In this document: in pieces, positions 1 through 8,163 of the stretch | Layout: every line of letters begins with the position of its first letter | Position numbering within the stretch: position 1 is the stretch's first letter | Assembly: GCA_963723745.1 (NCBI GenBank) | Contig: CAVRRZ010000005.1 | Location: 1,426,001-1,490,000 of the forward strand | Length of the DNA stretch: 64,000 bases | Direction: 5' to 3' | Source of the DNA: CAVRRZ01 sp963723745 | GTDB taxonomy: Bacteria > Actinomycetota > Actinomycetes > Mycobacteriales > Geodermatophilaceae | Translations under genes and position numbers: made by a program | The notes under the pieces: generated by a model | The model's input: only the letters and a program-made list of their open reading frames with translations | Told to the model about the DNA's origin: nothing | Database searches by the model: none

Positions 1-1312
1 CGGTGTTGCTGGCCCGCAGGTTGAACCAGGACCCGTCCGGCAGGTCGACGGTCAGCCCGTCCAGTTCGTCCACGGTGACGCCCTCCCTCTCGGAGTAGTG
101 CGCGCGGACGACGGCGACCCGGCCGGCAGCGTCGTCCACGGTGGAGTTGATCTCGCCCGACGCCGCGTACCGCGAGTACGCGGCGGTGAGCTCGGACAGC
201 GGACGGCTCTGCTCGCCGAGCGCGGCGAGCACGTGCATCGCCGCCAGCATGCCGGTGTCGGCGCGCCAGAAGTCGCGGAAGTAGTAGTGCGCCGAGTGCT
301 CGCCGCCGAAGACGGCGTCGGTGCGGGCCATCTCCTCCTTGATGAACGAGTGGCCCACCCGCGTCCGCACCGGCGTGCCGCCGTGCTCGCGCACGATCTC
401 GGGGACACCCCGCGACGTGATCAGGTTGTGGATCACCGTGGTCCCCGTGCCCTTCGCCAGCTCGCGGACGGCGACCAGCGCGGTGACCGCCGAGGGACTG
501 ACCGGCTCGCCGCGCTCGTCGACGACGAACACCCGGTCGGCGTCACCGTCGAAGGCGAGGCCGATGTCGGCGCCGTGCTCGCGCACCGCCGCCTGGAGGT
601 CGACGAGGTTCGCCGGGTCGAGCGGGTTCGCCTCGTGGTTCGGGAACGACCCGTCGAGCTCGAAGTACAGGGGGACGACGGTCAGCGGCAGGTCGGCCAG
701 GACGACGGGGACGGTGTGCCCGCCCATGCCGTTGCCGGCGTCGACGACCACCGTGAGCGGGCGGATCTGCGACAGGTCGACCAGCGACCGCAGGTGGGCG
801 GCGTACTCGGCGAGCACGTCCTGCGTCCGGACGCTGCCGACGGCGGCGGGCTCGCGGTCGTACGCGTCGCACTCGGCCCACGCGCGGATCGTCGCCAGGC
901 CCGAGTCCTGGCCGATCGGGGCGGCACCGGCCCGGCAGAACTTGATGCCGTTGTAGCGGGCGGGATTGTGGCTGGCGGTGAACATGGCACCGGGCAGCCC
1001 CAGGGAGCCCGCGGCGAAGTAGAGCAGGTCGGTGGAGCCGAGGCCCGCCTCGACGACGTCGACGCCCCGGCCGATCACGCCCTCGGCGAAGGCGCGCGCC
1101 AGCGGTACCGAGGAGTCGCGCATGTCGTGGGCGGTGACCACGGCCGTGGCGCCGCTGTCGGCGGCCACGAACTCGGCGAAGGCGGCGCCGAGGGCGCGCG
1201 CGACGTCCTCGTCCCAGTCGTCGGGGACCAGGCCTCGCACGTCATAGGCCTTGACCAGACCGGACAGGTCCCGCCCGGCCGGCCCGGTCGCCTGCGGCAG
1301 CGGATCGGCCAC
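1..1312 (-). CDS. manB: Phosphomannomutase/phosphoglucomutase, C-terminus cut by window edge
   Basis: Alpha-D-phosphohexomutase that interconverts hexose-6-phosphate and hexose-1-phosphate, feeding GDP-mannose synthesis. The reverse-strand translation from GTG 1312 reads about 437 residues to the window edge. The phosphoserine loop TASHNP lies near residue 110, the Mg-binding loop DGDADR near 253, and the sugar-binding loop GGEHSAHYYF near 338. The last visible residues, RASNT, are the beginning of the C-terminal phosphate-binding loop, so only a few dozen residues should be missing. The start is tentative: the frame is open further upstream and the ribosome-binding site is weak. The downstream manC gene uses the product. 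The mannomutase versus glucomutase choice rests on this neighbourhood. Confidence 0.9.
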   Translation of the reverse strand, partial: MADPLPQATGPAGRDLSGLVKAYDVRGLVPDDWDEDVARALGAAFAEFVAADSGATAVVTAHDMRDSSVPLARAFAEGVIGRGVDVVEAGLGSTDLLYFAAGSLGLPGAMFTASHNPARYNGIKFCRAGAAPIGQDSGLATIRAWAECDAYDREPAAVGSVRTQDVLAEYAAHLRSLVDLSQIRPLTVVVDAGNGMGGHTVPVVLADLPLTVVPLYFELDGSFPNHEANPLDPANLVDLQAAVREHGADIGLAFDGDADRVFVVDERGEPVSPSAVTALVAVRELAKGTGTTVIHNLITSRGVPEIVREHGGTPVRTRVGHSFIKEEMARTDAVFGGEHSAHYYFRDFWRADTGMLAAMHVLAALGEQSRPLSELTAAYSRYAASGEINSTVDDAAGRVAVVRAHYSEREGVTVDELDGLTVDLPDGSWFNLRASNT

Positions 1313-1462
1313 GACACCCCACTTCGCCCCGATGGATGACGGCGACTCCCCGGCCACCCCCATCGACGACCCTATCGGCGAGAGGGGTGACGCGATGGAA
1401 CGGCCGCCCTTCAGGGGTCCCGCGCCGAGCGAGCGAGGCGTGGGGGGAAGGGGGGTCCTCTT

Positions 1463-1813
1463 TCAGGTGAGGTCGGGCAGGACGCGCAGATGCCCGCGCC
1501 GGGTGCCGCTGCCGTCGTCCGCGGGGTTGCGCGGCGGCTCGGGGCGGGCGGCCTCGCGGACGGCGTCGGCCAGCGCGAGCAGGTCGTCACCGGTGGGACC
1601 GGCGTCGTCGACGTCGATCTCGTGGCGGACGACCTCCCAGCCCCGGGGCACGGTCAGCCGCTCGGCGTGGAACTCGCACAGGTCGTAGCTGTGCGGCTCG
1701 GAGAAGGTCGCGAGCGGGCCGACGACGGCGGTCGACTCCGCGTACACGTACGTCAGGGTCGCCGCGGCCGGCTGCGCGCAGCCGCTGCGCGAGCAGCGAC
1801 GTGACTGCCTCAC
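1463..1813 (-). CDS. DUF3499 family small protein
   Basis: A 116-residue actinobacterial protein of the DUF3499 family; its function is unknown. It begins with a basic stretch carrying two cysteines (C7 and C12). Further on it has the family hallmark around LATFSEPHSYDLCEFHAERL, where a third Cys sits two residues before a His, so the Cys/His set could bind a metal. GTG 1813 is preferred over GTG 1816 because a GAGGAA ribosome-binding site lies six bases before it. The gene lies between the phosphomannomutase and the metallopeptidase-like gene, the same order as Rv3257c-Rv3259 in M. tuberculosis (from memory). Family assignment is firm; function is not. Confidence 0.85.
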   Translation of the reverse strand: MRQSRRCSRSGCAQPAAATLTYVYAESTAVVGPLATFSEPHSYDLCEFHAERLTVPRGWEVVRHEIDVDDAGPTGDDLLALADAVREAARPEPPRNPADDGSGTRRGHLRVLPDLT

Positions 1814-2050
1814 CACGGGTTCCTCACGCTGGGCACAGTAAACCGCCGCCCGCGTCCGCGACAGCAGGCACACCGCAAATCGGGGTGCCGCGGATCGCGT
1901 CGCACCATCCTGCACGATGACCCCGCCCGCCCCGACAGCGGTCCCGGGGCGCCTGATGTGATCGTCCCGGGTGATCGCCGGGGTACCCGGCGCACCACGG
2001 ATCCTGAGCCAGGACCCCCGTCGCAGAGCCAGCATCCGGCGTCCGCGCCG

Positions 2051-2056
2051 TAGGCT
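2051..2056 (+). promoter_or_regulatory. Putative -10 box for leaderless transcript
   Basis: TAGGCT sits nine bases before the ATG at 2066 and no purine-rich ribosome-binding site intervenes. That is the arrangement expected when transcription starts at or next to the initiation codon. Confidence 0.45.
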
Positions 2057-2065
2057 GCAGCCGAG

Positions 2066-2533
2066 ATGAGCCGCCCTCCCCGCCAGTCCCGCCGACCGCG
2101 CCGCGACCGCCACGGACGCGGGCTGCGCGGCCGGCTCGTGCCCGCCGACGTGCCGATGTCGCGCAGTCGCGCCGAGCAGTTCGACGACCTCGTGCTCGAC
2201 GCGGTCGAGGACCTCGAGCGGCGCTGGGAGCGGGAACTGGCCGGCGTGGAGTTCGCGGTCGAGGACGTGCCGTGGGTCGAGCACACCAGTCCGGACGAGG
2301 TGGTCCACGACGCCGACGTCCTGGACGACGGCAGCGTGCCGCTCGCGCGGGTGCTGCCCGCGCACCGGGAGGACGGCCGCGAGGTGCCGCCGCGGATCGT
2401 GGTCTACCGGCGGCCGCTGGAGATCCGCGCGCACGACCACGACGACCTCGCCGACCTCGTCCGCGACGTCGTCGTCGACCAGGTCGCCGTGCTGCTCGGC
2501 CGCGATCCGGAGGAGATCGACCCCACCGGCTGA
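2066..2533 (+). CDS. Metallopeptidase family (zincin-like) protein with degenerate active site
   Basis: A 155-residue protein resembling the small zincin-like family PF06262, which is usually found beside whiB2 in actinobacteria. After a basic N-terminus, the conserved core runs from FDDLVLDAVEDL through PPRIVVYRRPLE to LVRDVVVDQVAVLLG. In catalytic members this last segment carries the zinc motif HExxH; here it reads VVDQVA, so neither histidine nor the catalytic glutamate is present. It is therefore probably not an active protease, although the fold may be retained. The ATG at 2066 follows a TAGGCT box. Family call fairly confident, activity doubtful. Confidence 0.75.
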   Translation: MSRPPRQSRRPRRDRHGRGLRGRLVPADVPMSRSRAEQFDDLVLDAVEDLERRWERELAGVEFAVEDVPWVEHTSPDEVVHDADVLDDGSVPLARVLPAHREDGREVPPRIVVYRRPLEIRAHDHDDLADLVRDVVVDQVAVLLGRDPEEIDPTG

Positions 2534-2581
2534 CGGGACCCTGACGATCACCCCGGACGATCACCGTCCACACTGGGCCGG

Positions 2582-3487
2582 GTGGACGGATCCGCGGTAT
2601 CGGCCGGGCCCTGGCTGGTGCTCGGCGCCGTCGCCGGGGTGCTGCTGGCGCTCGTCGTCGCACTGGCCACCCGCCCGAGCCGCCGCCGTCCCGCGGCCCC
2701 GCCACCGCCGGAGCCGGCGCCGGGCGGCTGGCTGGTCGACGACCTCCCCGGCTGGCTCGACGATCCCGGCGGCGCTCCGGACGGCGCCAGCGCCACTCCC
2801 GCACCGCTGCTCGCCCCGTCGTCCGGCACCGAGCGGACGGCGGCCACGACGTCGACCGGAACCGCACCCGACGACACCCGCCGGACCCTGCTCGCCCTCT
2901 CCCTGGCGGCCCTGCTCCTGGTCGCAGCCGCGGCCGCGATCGCCGCGTTCGGGGCGGGCGACCGCGCCCCGGCCGCCCGCGACACGACCGGACCGGTCGG
3001 CACGGACGGGGCGGTCGGCACGGACGGGGTGACGCTCGACCTCGCGTTCGAGGGCGTGGTCCTCGAACGGCGGGCCGTCGGCGTCACCGCGACCTATCCG
3101 GTTCTCACGCTCACCGCGGCCGCGGTGCCCGGCGGGCCCGCGATCGCCCATCTCGAGCTGCCGACCTTCAACTGCCTGACCGACACCGCTCCCGCCGACC
3201 CGGTCGCCGCCGGCTGCCTCCGGACGCCGGTCGAGTTCGCCGACCTGCCCACCCCGGCGCTCACCGTCGACCGCGACGGCGAGGGCGTCCGGATCAGCGG
3301 GCGCTTCGCGACCTACCTCCGGCCCGCCGGCTCTGCTCCCGAGTGGACCGGCCGGGTGTACCCGCTGACGGTCACCGCGTCCACGGGCGGGGCGGAGGGC
3401 ACGGTGGACGGGGTACTGCGGATCGGGAACGAGCGCGCGGAGGTCCGTTCCGGGCCCGGCACCGGCGAAATGCACCTGCCCGACTAG
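2582..3487 (+). CDS. Hypothetical membrane protein with two hydrophobic segments
   Basis: A 301-residue protein starting at GTG 2582. A hydrophobic segment covers roughly residues 8-30, and a Pro-rich basic and acidic linker follows. A second hydrophobic Leu/Ala segment lies at about 101-123. The remaining ~175 residues (beta-rich by eye, with two Cys in CLTDTAPADPVAAGC) should be outside or in a separate compartment. I recognise no domain. Its TAG stop shares the bases CTAG with the stop of the opposite-strand gene at 3484, so the two genes converge with a four-base overlap. Being conserved as an open frame with clean codon usage supports reality. Confidence 0.65.
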   Translation: MDGSAVSAGPWLVLGAVAGVLLALVVALATRPSRRRPAAPPPPEPAPGGWLVDDLPGWLDDPGGAPDGASATPAPLLAPSSGTERTAATTSTGTAPDDTRRTLLALSLAALLLVAAAAAIAAFGAGDRAPAARDTTGPVGTDGAVGTDGVTLDLAFEGVVLERRAVGVTATYPVLTLTAAAVPGGPAIAHLELPTFNCLTDTAPADPVAAGCLRTPVEFADLPTPALTVDRDGEGVRISGRFATYLRPAGSAPEWTGRVYPLTVTASTGGAEGTVDGVLRIGNERAEVRSGPGTGEMHLPD

Positions 3488-4287
3488 AGATCGCGGGCAC
3501 CCCACCCGTCGGCGGTGAGCCGGACCAGCGGGGCGCCCATCTCAGTACGCGCGTCCTCCCCCGGCGCCCGCCGGCAGGGCCAGCGGTCCGCGCCGTCGAC
3601 CAGGCTGAGCAGGACCGCGCCCTGGGGCGCCTGCGCCACCTCGACCTCGCCGATCGCGGCGTGCAGCCGGGCGACGGCCCGGAGGAAGGTTCGAGCCCGC
3701 GGCCGCGCCTCGCCGGCCAGGAGCGCGGGCAGCGCCCGCTCCACGTCGCGGGGATCCCGGCTCCGGACGGCGGGGTCGAGGTCGTCGACCAGTCGGGTGC
3801 TGCGCTCGTTGCCCAGCACCGCCGTCGGCAGGCGGGCGGCGAGGGCGGCGGCGGTGGGGTCGCCGAGCGGGAGGCCGCCGAGGTCGAGCCGCCACCGGCC
3901 GCGACGGGCGGTGAGGAGCGCGACGATCGCCGCGGCCAGACGCTCGGCCCCGGCGGGGTCGCGGGCCGGCAGCCGCGCGGCCGGCCGGCCGCCGGGGAGG
4001 ACCGGAGCTGCCGACCCGAGCAGGCGCACGGTGGTACGGGGGCCCCGTCGCACGTGCAGCAGCGCCGAGGCGACCGGGACCTCGTGCCGCGGCTCCTCGA
4101 CGACCACGGCCACCGGGAGGCCGCCCGTCGGCCCGGCCGGGAGGGAGTTGACGACGGCGGTGAGCCACGGCGCACGGGCGGGTACCGGTGCCCGCACGGC
4201 GGCCAGCAGCGGCGCCGACGCGCGCAGCTCGCGGACGACGCGGGCGCGGCCGACGGCCAGTCTCGTCCCCGGCGGCAGAACCGTCAC
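3484..4287 (-). CDS. Hypothetical protein, Ala/Arg/Leu-rich, 267 residues
   Basis: An unrecognised protein read from GTG 4287, with no signal peptide or membrane span. It has runs such as ERLAAAIVALLTARRGRWRLDL and a middle part rich in alternating Arg/Leu/Ala, consistent with a soluble alpha/beta protein. It lies downstream of whiB on the same strand, but a strong hairpin (4301-4335) separates the two, so it probably has its own promoter or depends on readthrough. It converges head-on with the membrane-protein gene and shares its stop bases. Confidence 0.6.
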   Translation of the reverse strand: MTVLPPGTRLAVGRARVVRELRASAPLLAAVRAPVPARAPWLTAVVNSLPAGPTGGLPVAVVVEEPRHEVPVASALLHVRRGPRTTVRLLGSAAPVLPGGRPAARLPARDPAGAERLAAAIVALLTARRGRWRLDLGGLPLGDPTAAALAARLPTAVLGNERSTRLVDDLDPAVRSRDPRDVERALPALLAGEARPRARTFLRAVARLHAAIGEVEVAQAPQGAVLLSLVDGADRWPCRRAPGEDARTEMGAPLVRLTADGWGARDL

Positions 4288-4300
4288 AGGACGAATACGA

Positions 4301-4335
4301 CCACAGCCGCCGACGGCGTGCGTCGGCGGCTGTGG
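4301..4335 (-). terminator. Intrinsic terminator downstream of whiB
   Basis: A perfect 15-base-pair hairpin, with arms at 4301-4315 and 4321-4335 and a five-base loop. On the minus strand the stem is followed by the T-rich stretch TCGTATTCGT, unusual for this G+C-rich sequence. This gives the expected polarity for ending the whiB transcript. Confidence 0.8.
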
Positions 4336-4405
4336 GGAGAGACCGGAGGCCCCGTCCCGGGCCCCGGCCCCCAGCGTGCGAGGGGTGGGGAGGAGGGATC
4401 CTGCG

Positions 4406-4798
4406 TCAGACGGCGCGACGGCGCAGCCGGCGGCGCTCCCGCTCGGAGAGCCCGCCCCAGATGCCGAACCGCTCGTCGTTGGACAGCGCGTACTCGAGGC
4501 ACTCGGCCTTGACCTCGCAACCCGTGCAGATCTTCTTCGCCTCGCGGGTCGAGCCGCCCTTCTCCGGGAAGAACGCCTCGGGGTCGGTCTCGGCGCACAG
4601 CGCCCGCTCCTGCCACGACTGGGCGTCGTCCTCGAGGCCGATGCCGAGCAGGCCGGCGATGCCCTGCCCGCCGAACCCGGTGTCGTAACCCTGGCCACTC
4701 ATGGCCGGTCCCCCGATGCCCTGGCTGCCCAGACCGCTCCGGTCACCCGACCGGTCCGACCCATTCACGTAATCGCTCAACCACGACACCTCCGCCAT
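4406..4798 (-). CDS. whiB: WhiB-family iron-sulfur transcription factor (WhiB2/WhmD-like)
   Basis: A cytoplasmic DNA-binding regulator that carries a 4Fe-4S cluster and, in relatives, controls septation and sporulation genes. Four cluster cysteines are visible at about residues 68, 91, 94 and 100, the last three as CxxCx5C. They are followed by the turn motif GIWGG and a basic tail RERRRLRRR. The FFPEKGGSTREAKKIC core is the WhiB2 signature. From ATG 4798 the protein has 130 residues, including a glycine-rich N-terminal extension. An internal ATG at 4702, preceded by a GGGGGA ribosome-binding site, would give 98 residues, nearer the usual WhiB2 length, so the start is open. The flanking genes match the Rv3259-Rv3261 neighbourhood. 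Confidence 0.93.
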   Translation of the reverse strand: MAEVSWLSDYVNGSDRSGDRSGLGSQGIGGPAMSGQGYDTGFGGQGIAGLLGIGLEDDAQSWQERALCAETDPEAFFPEKGGSTREAKKICTGCEVKAECLEYALSNDERFGIWGGLSERERRRLRRRAV

Positions 4799-5024
4799 GA
4801 CGATGCGTCCCCTCTCGCTCTCGTCCCGGTGCGTCGTCCGGGCTTCTCCCGGGGTCGCACTCGGTGACACCGACGGAATTACACGCGTGTCGTTGCTCGC
4901 CCGTCAACTTCGCTCGGTGTAAGCGAATCGCCACACCAGCCCCATCCGTCACACACGGTTCGGCCACTTCTGTTCAGCCACACGACACGCCGCACGAACA
5001 GTCGACAACTGCCCATGGGGCACG

Positions 5025-5984
5025 ATGCCTTTCGTGCAGATCGTGGTGCTCGCCGGAGGAACGGGAGGGGCTCGATTCCTACGTGGGGTCCGGGCCGCGG
5101 CACCGGAGGCCACCGTCACGGCGGTCGTCAACACCGGGGACGACGTGACGATGCACGGCCTGCGCATCTGCCCCGACCTCGACACGGTGATGTACACCCT
5201 CGGCGGCGGCATCGACGAGCAGCGCGGCTGGGGCCGGGCGGGCGAGACCTGGACGGTGAAGGAGGAACTGGCGGCCTACGGCGCCGACCCCGACTGGTTC
5301 GGTCTCGGTGACCGCGACCTGGCCACCCACCTGATCCGCACCCGGATGCTCGACGCCGGTTACCCGCTGTCCGCGGTCACCGCGGCCCTCGCCGACCGCT
5401 GGCAGCCCGGCGTCACCCTGTTGCCGATGAGCGACCAGCGGCTGGAGACCCACGTCGTCGTGACCGACCCCGGCACCGGCCGGCAGCAGGCCCTGCACTT
5501 CCAGGAGTGGTGGATCCGGCATCGCGCCTCGCTCGCCCCGGCCGCCTTCGTCCAGGTGGGCGTGGAGCAGGCCCGGCCCGCACCGGGGGTCGTGGAGGCC
5601 ATCGCGGCGGCGGACGCCGTCCTGCTGGCGCCCTCGAACCCGGTCGTGTCGATCGGCACCGTCCTCGGGGTGCCCGGCATGCGGGCGGCGTTGCGCGACA
5701 CCCGTGCCCGCATCGCGGGCGTCTCGCCGATCGTGTCCGGCTCGGTGGTGCGCGGGATGGCCGACCGGTGCCTGCCCGCCGTCGGCGTCGAGGTCAGCGC
5801 GGAGGGCGTCGGCCGGCACTACGGCGGCCGCGCCTCCGGGGGGCTGCTCGACGCCTGGCTGGTGCACACCGGGGACGACGCGACGGTGCCCGACGTCGAC
5901 GTCCGGTCCGTGCCGCTGCTCATGACGTCGCCGGAGGCCACCGAGGCCCTCGCCCGGGCCGCCCTGGGGGCGGCCGGTGTCTGA
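5025..5984 (+). CDS. cofD: 2-phospho-L-lactate transferase CofD/FbiA (coenzyme F420 biosynthesis)
   Basis: Transfers the phospho-lactyl or phosphoenolpyruvyl moiety from its GDP-activated form to Fo, giving F420-0 or its dehydro form. The 319-residue protein opens with the nucleotide-binding loop VVLAGGTGGARFLRG. It also contains the family stretches NTGDDVTMHGLRICPDLDTVMYTL and LLAPSNPVVSIGTVL. ATG 5025 is used; GTG 5034 is a possible alternative. It overlaps the next gene by eight bases, so the two should be translated as a unit. It diverges from whiB over a 226-base region that probably holds both promoters. Identification is firm. Confidence 0.95.
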   Translation: MPFVQIVVLAGGTGGARFLRGVRAAAPEATVTAVVNTGDDVTMHGLRICPDLDTVMYTLGGGIDEQRGWGRAGETWTVKEELAAYGADPDWFGLGDRDLATHLIRTRMLDAGYPLSAVTAALADRWQPGVTLLPMSDQRLETHVVVTDPGTGRQQALHFQEWWIRHRASLAPAAFVQVGVEQARPAPGVVEAIAAADAVLLAPSNPVVSIGTVLGVPGMRAALRDTRARIAGVSPIVSGSVVRGMADRCLPAVGVEVSAEGVGRHYGGRASGGLLDAWLVHTGDDATVPDVDVRSVPLLMTSPEATEALARAALGAAGV

Positions 5985-7107
5985 GAAAGCACCCCGCTCC
6001 CCTCACGGCTCGCAGGCTCGCAGCGAGCCTCTCAGCGCGGCCACCGACGCACCGATCCCACCGACGGGAGACGTGTCCATCCGGCCGGTGCGGGGGCTGC
6101 CCGAGTTCGCGCCCGGCGACGACCTCGGCGGCGCGATCGCGGCGGCCGCACCCGACCTCGCCGACGGCGACGTCGTCGTCGTCACCTCCAAGGTGGTGTC
6201 CAAGGTCGAGGGCCGGCTGGTGCACGTGCCCCCGGGCGGCGACCGCGAGGCGCTGCGCCAGGAGGCCATCGAGGCGGAGTCGGTCCGGGTGCTCGCCCGC
6301 CGCGGTCCCCTGGCGATCGTGCAGACCCGGCAGGGCTGGGTGGTCGCGGCCGCGGGGATCGACGCCTCCAACGTCGCTCACGACGCGCTCGTGCTGCTGC
6401 CCGAGGACGGTGACGCCTCGGCGCGGCGGCTGCGCGGGCGGCTGCGCGAGCTCCTCGGCGTCCACGTCGGCGTGGTCGTCAGCGACACGTTCGGGCGGAC
6501 CTGGCGCGAGGGGCTGACCGACGTCGCCATCGGCTCGGCGGGCGTGCCCGCCCTGGTCGACCTCCGCGGCCGGGTGGACACGCACGGGAACCGGCTGGAG
6601 ACCACGCAGGTCGCGCTCGCCGACGAGATCGCCGCGGCCGCCGACCTGGTCAAGGGCAAGCTGGCCGGCGTCCCGGTCGCCGTCGTCCGGGGCCTCCGGG
6701 TGGGGGCGCCCGAGGACGACCGGGGCACCCGCCCGCTGGTGCGCGCGCCGGCCGACGACCTGTTCCCCTACGGCGCACGCGACCTCGTCCCCGCCCGCGT
6801 GCCCGCGGCGGACCTGGTCCCGAGGGCCGGTGAGCTGGCGGCGGTGGCCGAGGCCTTCCGCATCGCAAGTGCCGCGCTCCCCGAGTTCCCGGTGGTGCTC
6901 CGCTACGGCGGCGCCGACGACGGGGTGATCGACGTCCACCTGACCGACGCGATCACCACCACGACGGCCATCAACCTGGGGGCGCAGCTCGCCGCGGCCA
7001 TCGTCGCGCTGCACGCCGCCGGCTGGGCCACCCGCTGGGAGCCGTCGAGCACCGCCGGCGGCACGTCGCTGGTGGGCCGGCTGTGGGTGGGCAGCCCCGC
7101 CGACTAA
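5977..7107 (+). CDS. cofE: Coenzyme F420-0:L-glutamate ligase CofE/FbiB with a short, atypical C-terminus
   Basis: Adds glutamates to F420-0 using GTP. From GTG 5977 the protein has 376 residues; GTG 6073 is an alternative that removes a 32-residue Pro/Ser-rich leader. The ligase domain spans about residues 34-262 and shows AAAGIDASNV and the characteristic SDTFGRTWREGLTDVAIG. In actinobacterial FbiB a nitroreductase-like domain of about 200 residues follows and reduces dehydro-F420-0. Here only about 110 residues follow, and I do not recognise a full FMN-binding domain in them; ALHAAGWATRW vaguely recalls the end of one. The ligase role is secure, the reductase role is not. Confidence 0.92.
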   Translation: MSEKAPRSPHGSQARSEPLSAATDAPIPPTGDVSIRPVRGLPEFAPGDDLGGAIAAAAPDLADGDVVVVTSKVVSKVEGRLVHVPPGGDREALRQEAIEAESVRVLARRGPLAIVQTRQGWVVAAAGIDASNVAHDALVLLPEDGDASARRLRGRLRELLGVHVGVVVSDTFGRTWREGLTDVAIGSAGVPALVDLRGRVDTHGNRLETTQVALADEIAAAADLVKGKLAGVPVAVVRGLRVGAPEDDRGTRPLVRAPADDLFPYGARDLVPARVPAADLVPRAGELAAVAEAFRIASAALPEFPVVLRYGGADDGVIDVHLTDAITTTTAINLGAQLAAAIVALHAAGWATRWEPSSTAGGTSLVGRLWVGSPAD

Positions 7108-7127
7108 CCCGCGGCCGGTCCGGCCGG

Positions 7128-7185
7128 CGAGATCTGCTCACTCGTACGCTTCCAGGCCCGGACGCGTACGAGTGTGCAGATCTCG
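7128..7185. terminator. Long inverted repeat between converging genes, likely bidirectional terminator
   Basis: Arms of 22 bases at 7128-7149 and 7164-7185 pair with a single mismatch around a 14-base loop. The element lies 20 bases after the cofE stop and directly next to the stop of the opposite-strand glycosylase gene. Each arm contains AGATCTGC and CGTACG. No T tract follows on either side, so rho-independent release would be non-canonical; a dispersed palindromic repeat is the alternative. Confidence 0.6.
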
Positions 7186-7186
7186 T

Positions 7187-8092
7187 TCACAGGGCGCGGT
7201 AGTCGGTCGGCGCCATCCGCGGCCCGCGCTTGGGCGGCATGCTGCCGCCCACCGACAGCATCCGGACGACCCGCTGCCGGTGCCCGCGCCAGGGCTCGAG
7301 CAGTTCCATCATCCCGTCGTCGTCGGTCTTCCGGCCGGCCAGCGACCAGCCGACGAGGTTCTTCGTGTGGTAGTCGCCGTAGCTGACGCTGTCCGGGCAG
7401 CCCAGCGCGCGCTGGGCCACCTCCGCCGCGGTCCAGACCCCGATGCCGGGCACGGTGCGCAGCCGGCGCTGCAGGGAGGACGTGTCGTCGCCGTCCCGCG
7501 GCTCGAGCCGGGAGGCGACGGCGGCGACCGCGCGCAGTGCGCGACGCCGGGCGCCGTCGAGGCCGCAGCGGTGCCACTGCCAGTCGGTCACGTCGAGAAC
7601 CCGGCGCGCCGAGGGCACGACCCGCATCCCGTCGGGCGCCGGACCCGGGGCCGGGTCACCGGCCAGCCGCAGCAGCTCTCGCCAGGTGCGGTGTGCCTCG
7701 ACACCGGTCACCTTCTGCTCGAGGACGGCGGCGACCAGCGCGTCCCACACGACCCCGGTGCTCCCCAGTCGCAGCCACGGAAGCTGCCGGTGCAGTCGCA
7801 CAACCAGCGGGTGCTCCCCGGGGTCGAACCCCTCGGGCCGGTCCTCCGCACCCAGCCACGCCGGCACGGCGGCGCCGGCGCGCTCCGCGCCGGGTCCCCA
7901 TGCCGCGATCCGCACGACCCCGCCGCGGACGGCGATGCGCACGGTGGCCGGACCGTCGGGCGTGGGCGTGGTCCGCCACGCGGCCCCGTCGGCCCCGTGC
8001 CGCAGGGTCGGGTCGCCGGTGCCGCGCAGGTGCGGGGACAGCGACCGGCGCACGTCCAGCGGCCAGTCCGGCATCCAGGCGTCCTCGAACAC
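7187..8092 (-). CDS. DNA-3-methyladenine glycosylase-like protein (HhH-GPD family)
   Basis: A base-excision repair glycosylase of the AlkA/HhH-GPD superfamily, predicted to remove alkylated purines. Of its 301 residues, the N-terminal part resembles the AlkA wing (residues 1-120). The HhH-GPD core follows with VLEQKVTGVEA, the helix-hairpin-helix LRTVPGIGVWTAAEVAQRA, and then PDSVSYGDYHTKNLVGW, where the Asp of GDYH is the expected catalytic residue. No FeS-cluster cysteines are present. GTG 8092 is the only usual start codon before an upstream in-frame stop at 8149. It is the last gene of a minus-strand run with the dehydrogenase and manC. Confidence 0.87.
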   Translation of the reverse strand: MFEDAWMPDWPLDVRRSLSPHLRGTGDPTLRHGADGAAWRTTPTPDGPATVRIAVRGGVVRIAAWGPGAERAGAAVPAWLGAEDRPEGFDPGEHPLVVRLHRQLPWLRLGSTGVVWDALVAAVLEQKVTGVEAHRTWRELLRLAGDPAPGPAPDGMRVVPSARRVLDVTDWQWHRCGLDGARRRALRAVAAVASRLEPRDGDDTSSLQRRLRTVPGIGVWTAAEVAQRALGCPDSVSYGDYHTKNLVGWSLAGRKTDDDGMMELLEPWRGHRQRVVRMLSVGGSMPPKRGPRMAPTDYRAL

Positions 8093-8163
8093 CGGGGCGT
8101 CGGAGGAGAGCGTGCTGGTCAGGAGGTGCTCCGTGCGGTCAGTGGGTCATCGAGGGGCGGGCG

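Noticed and set aside
98..1339. Long open frame of about 413 codons on the plus strand opposite the phosphomannomutase
   Set aside because: Its translation is an Arg/Gly/Asp/Val-rich shadow with no domain, while the minus-strand frame gives a complete phosphohexomutase.
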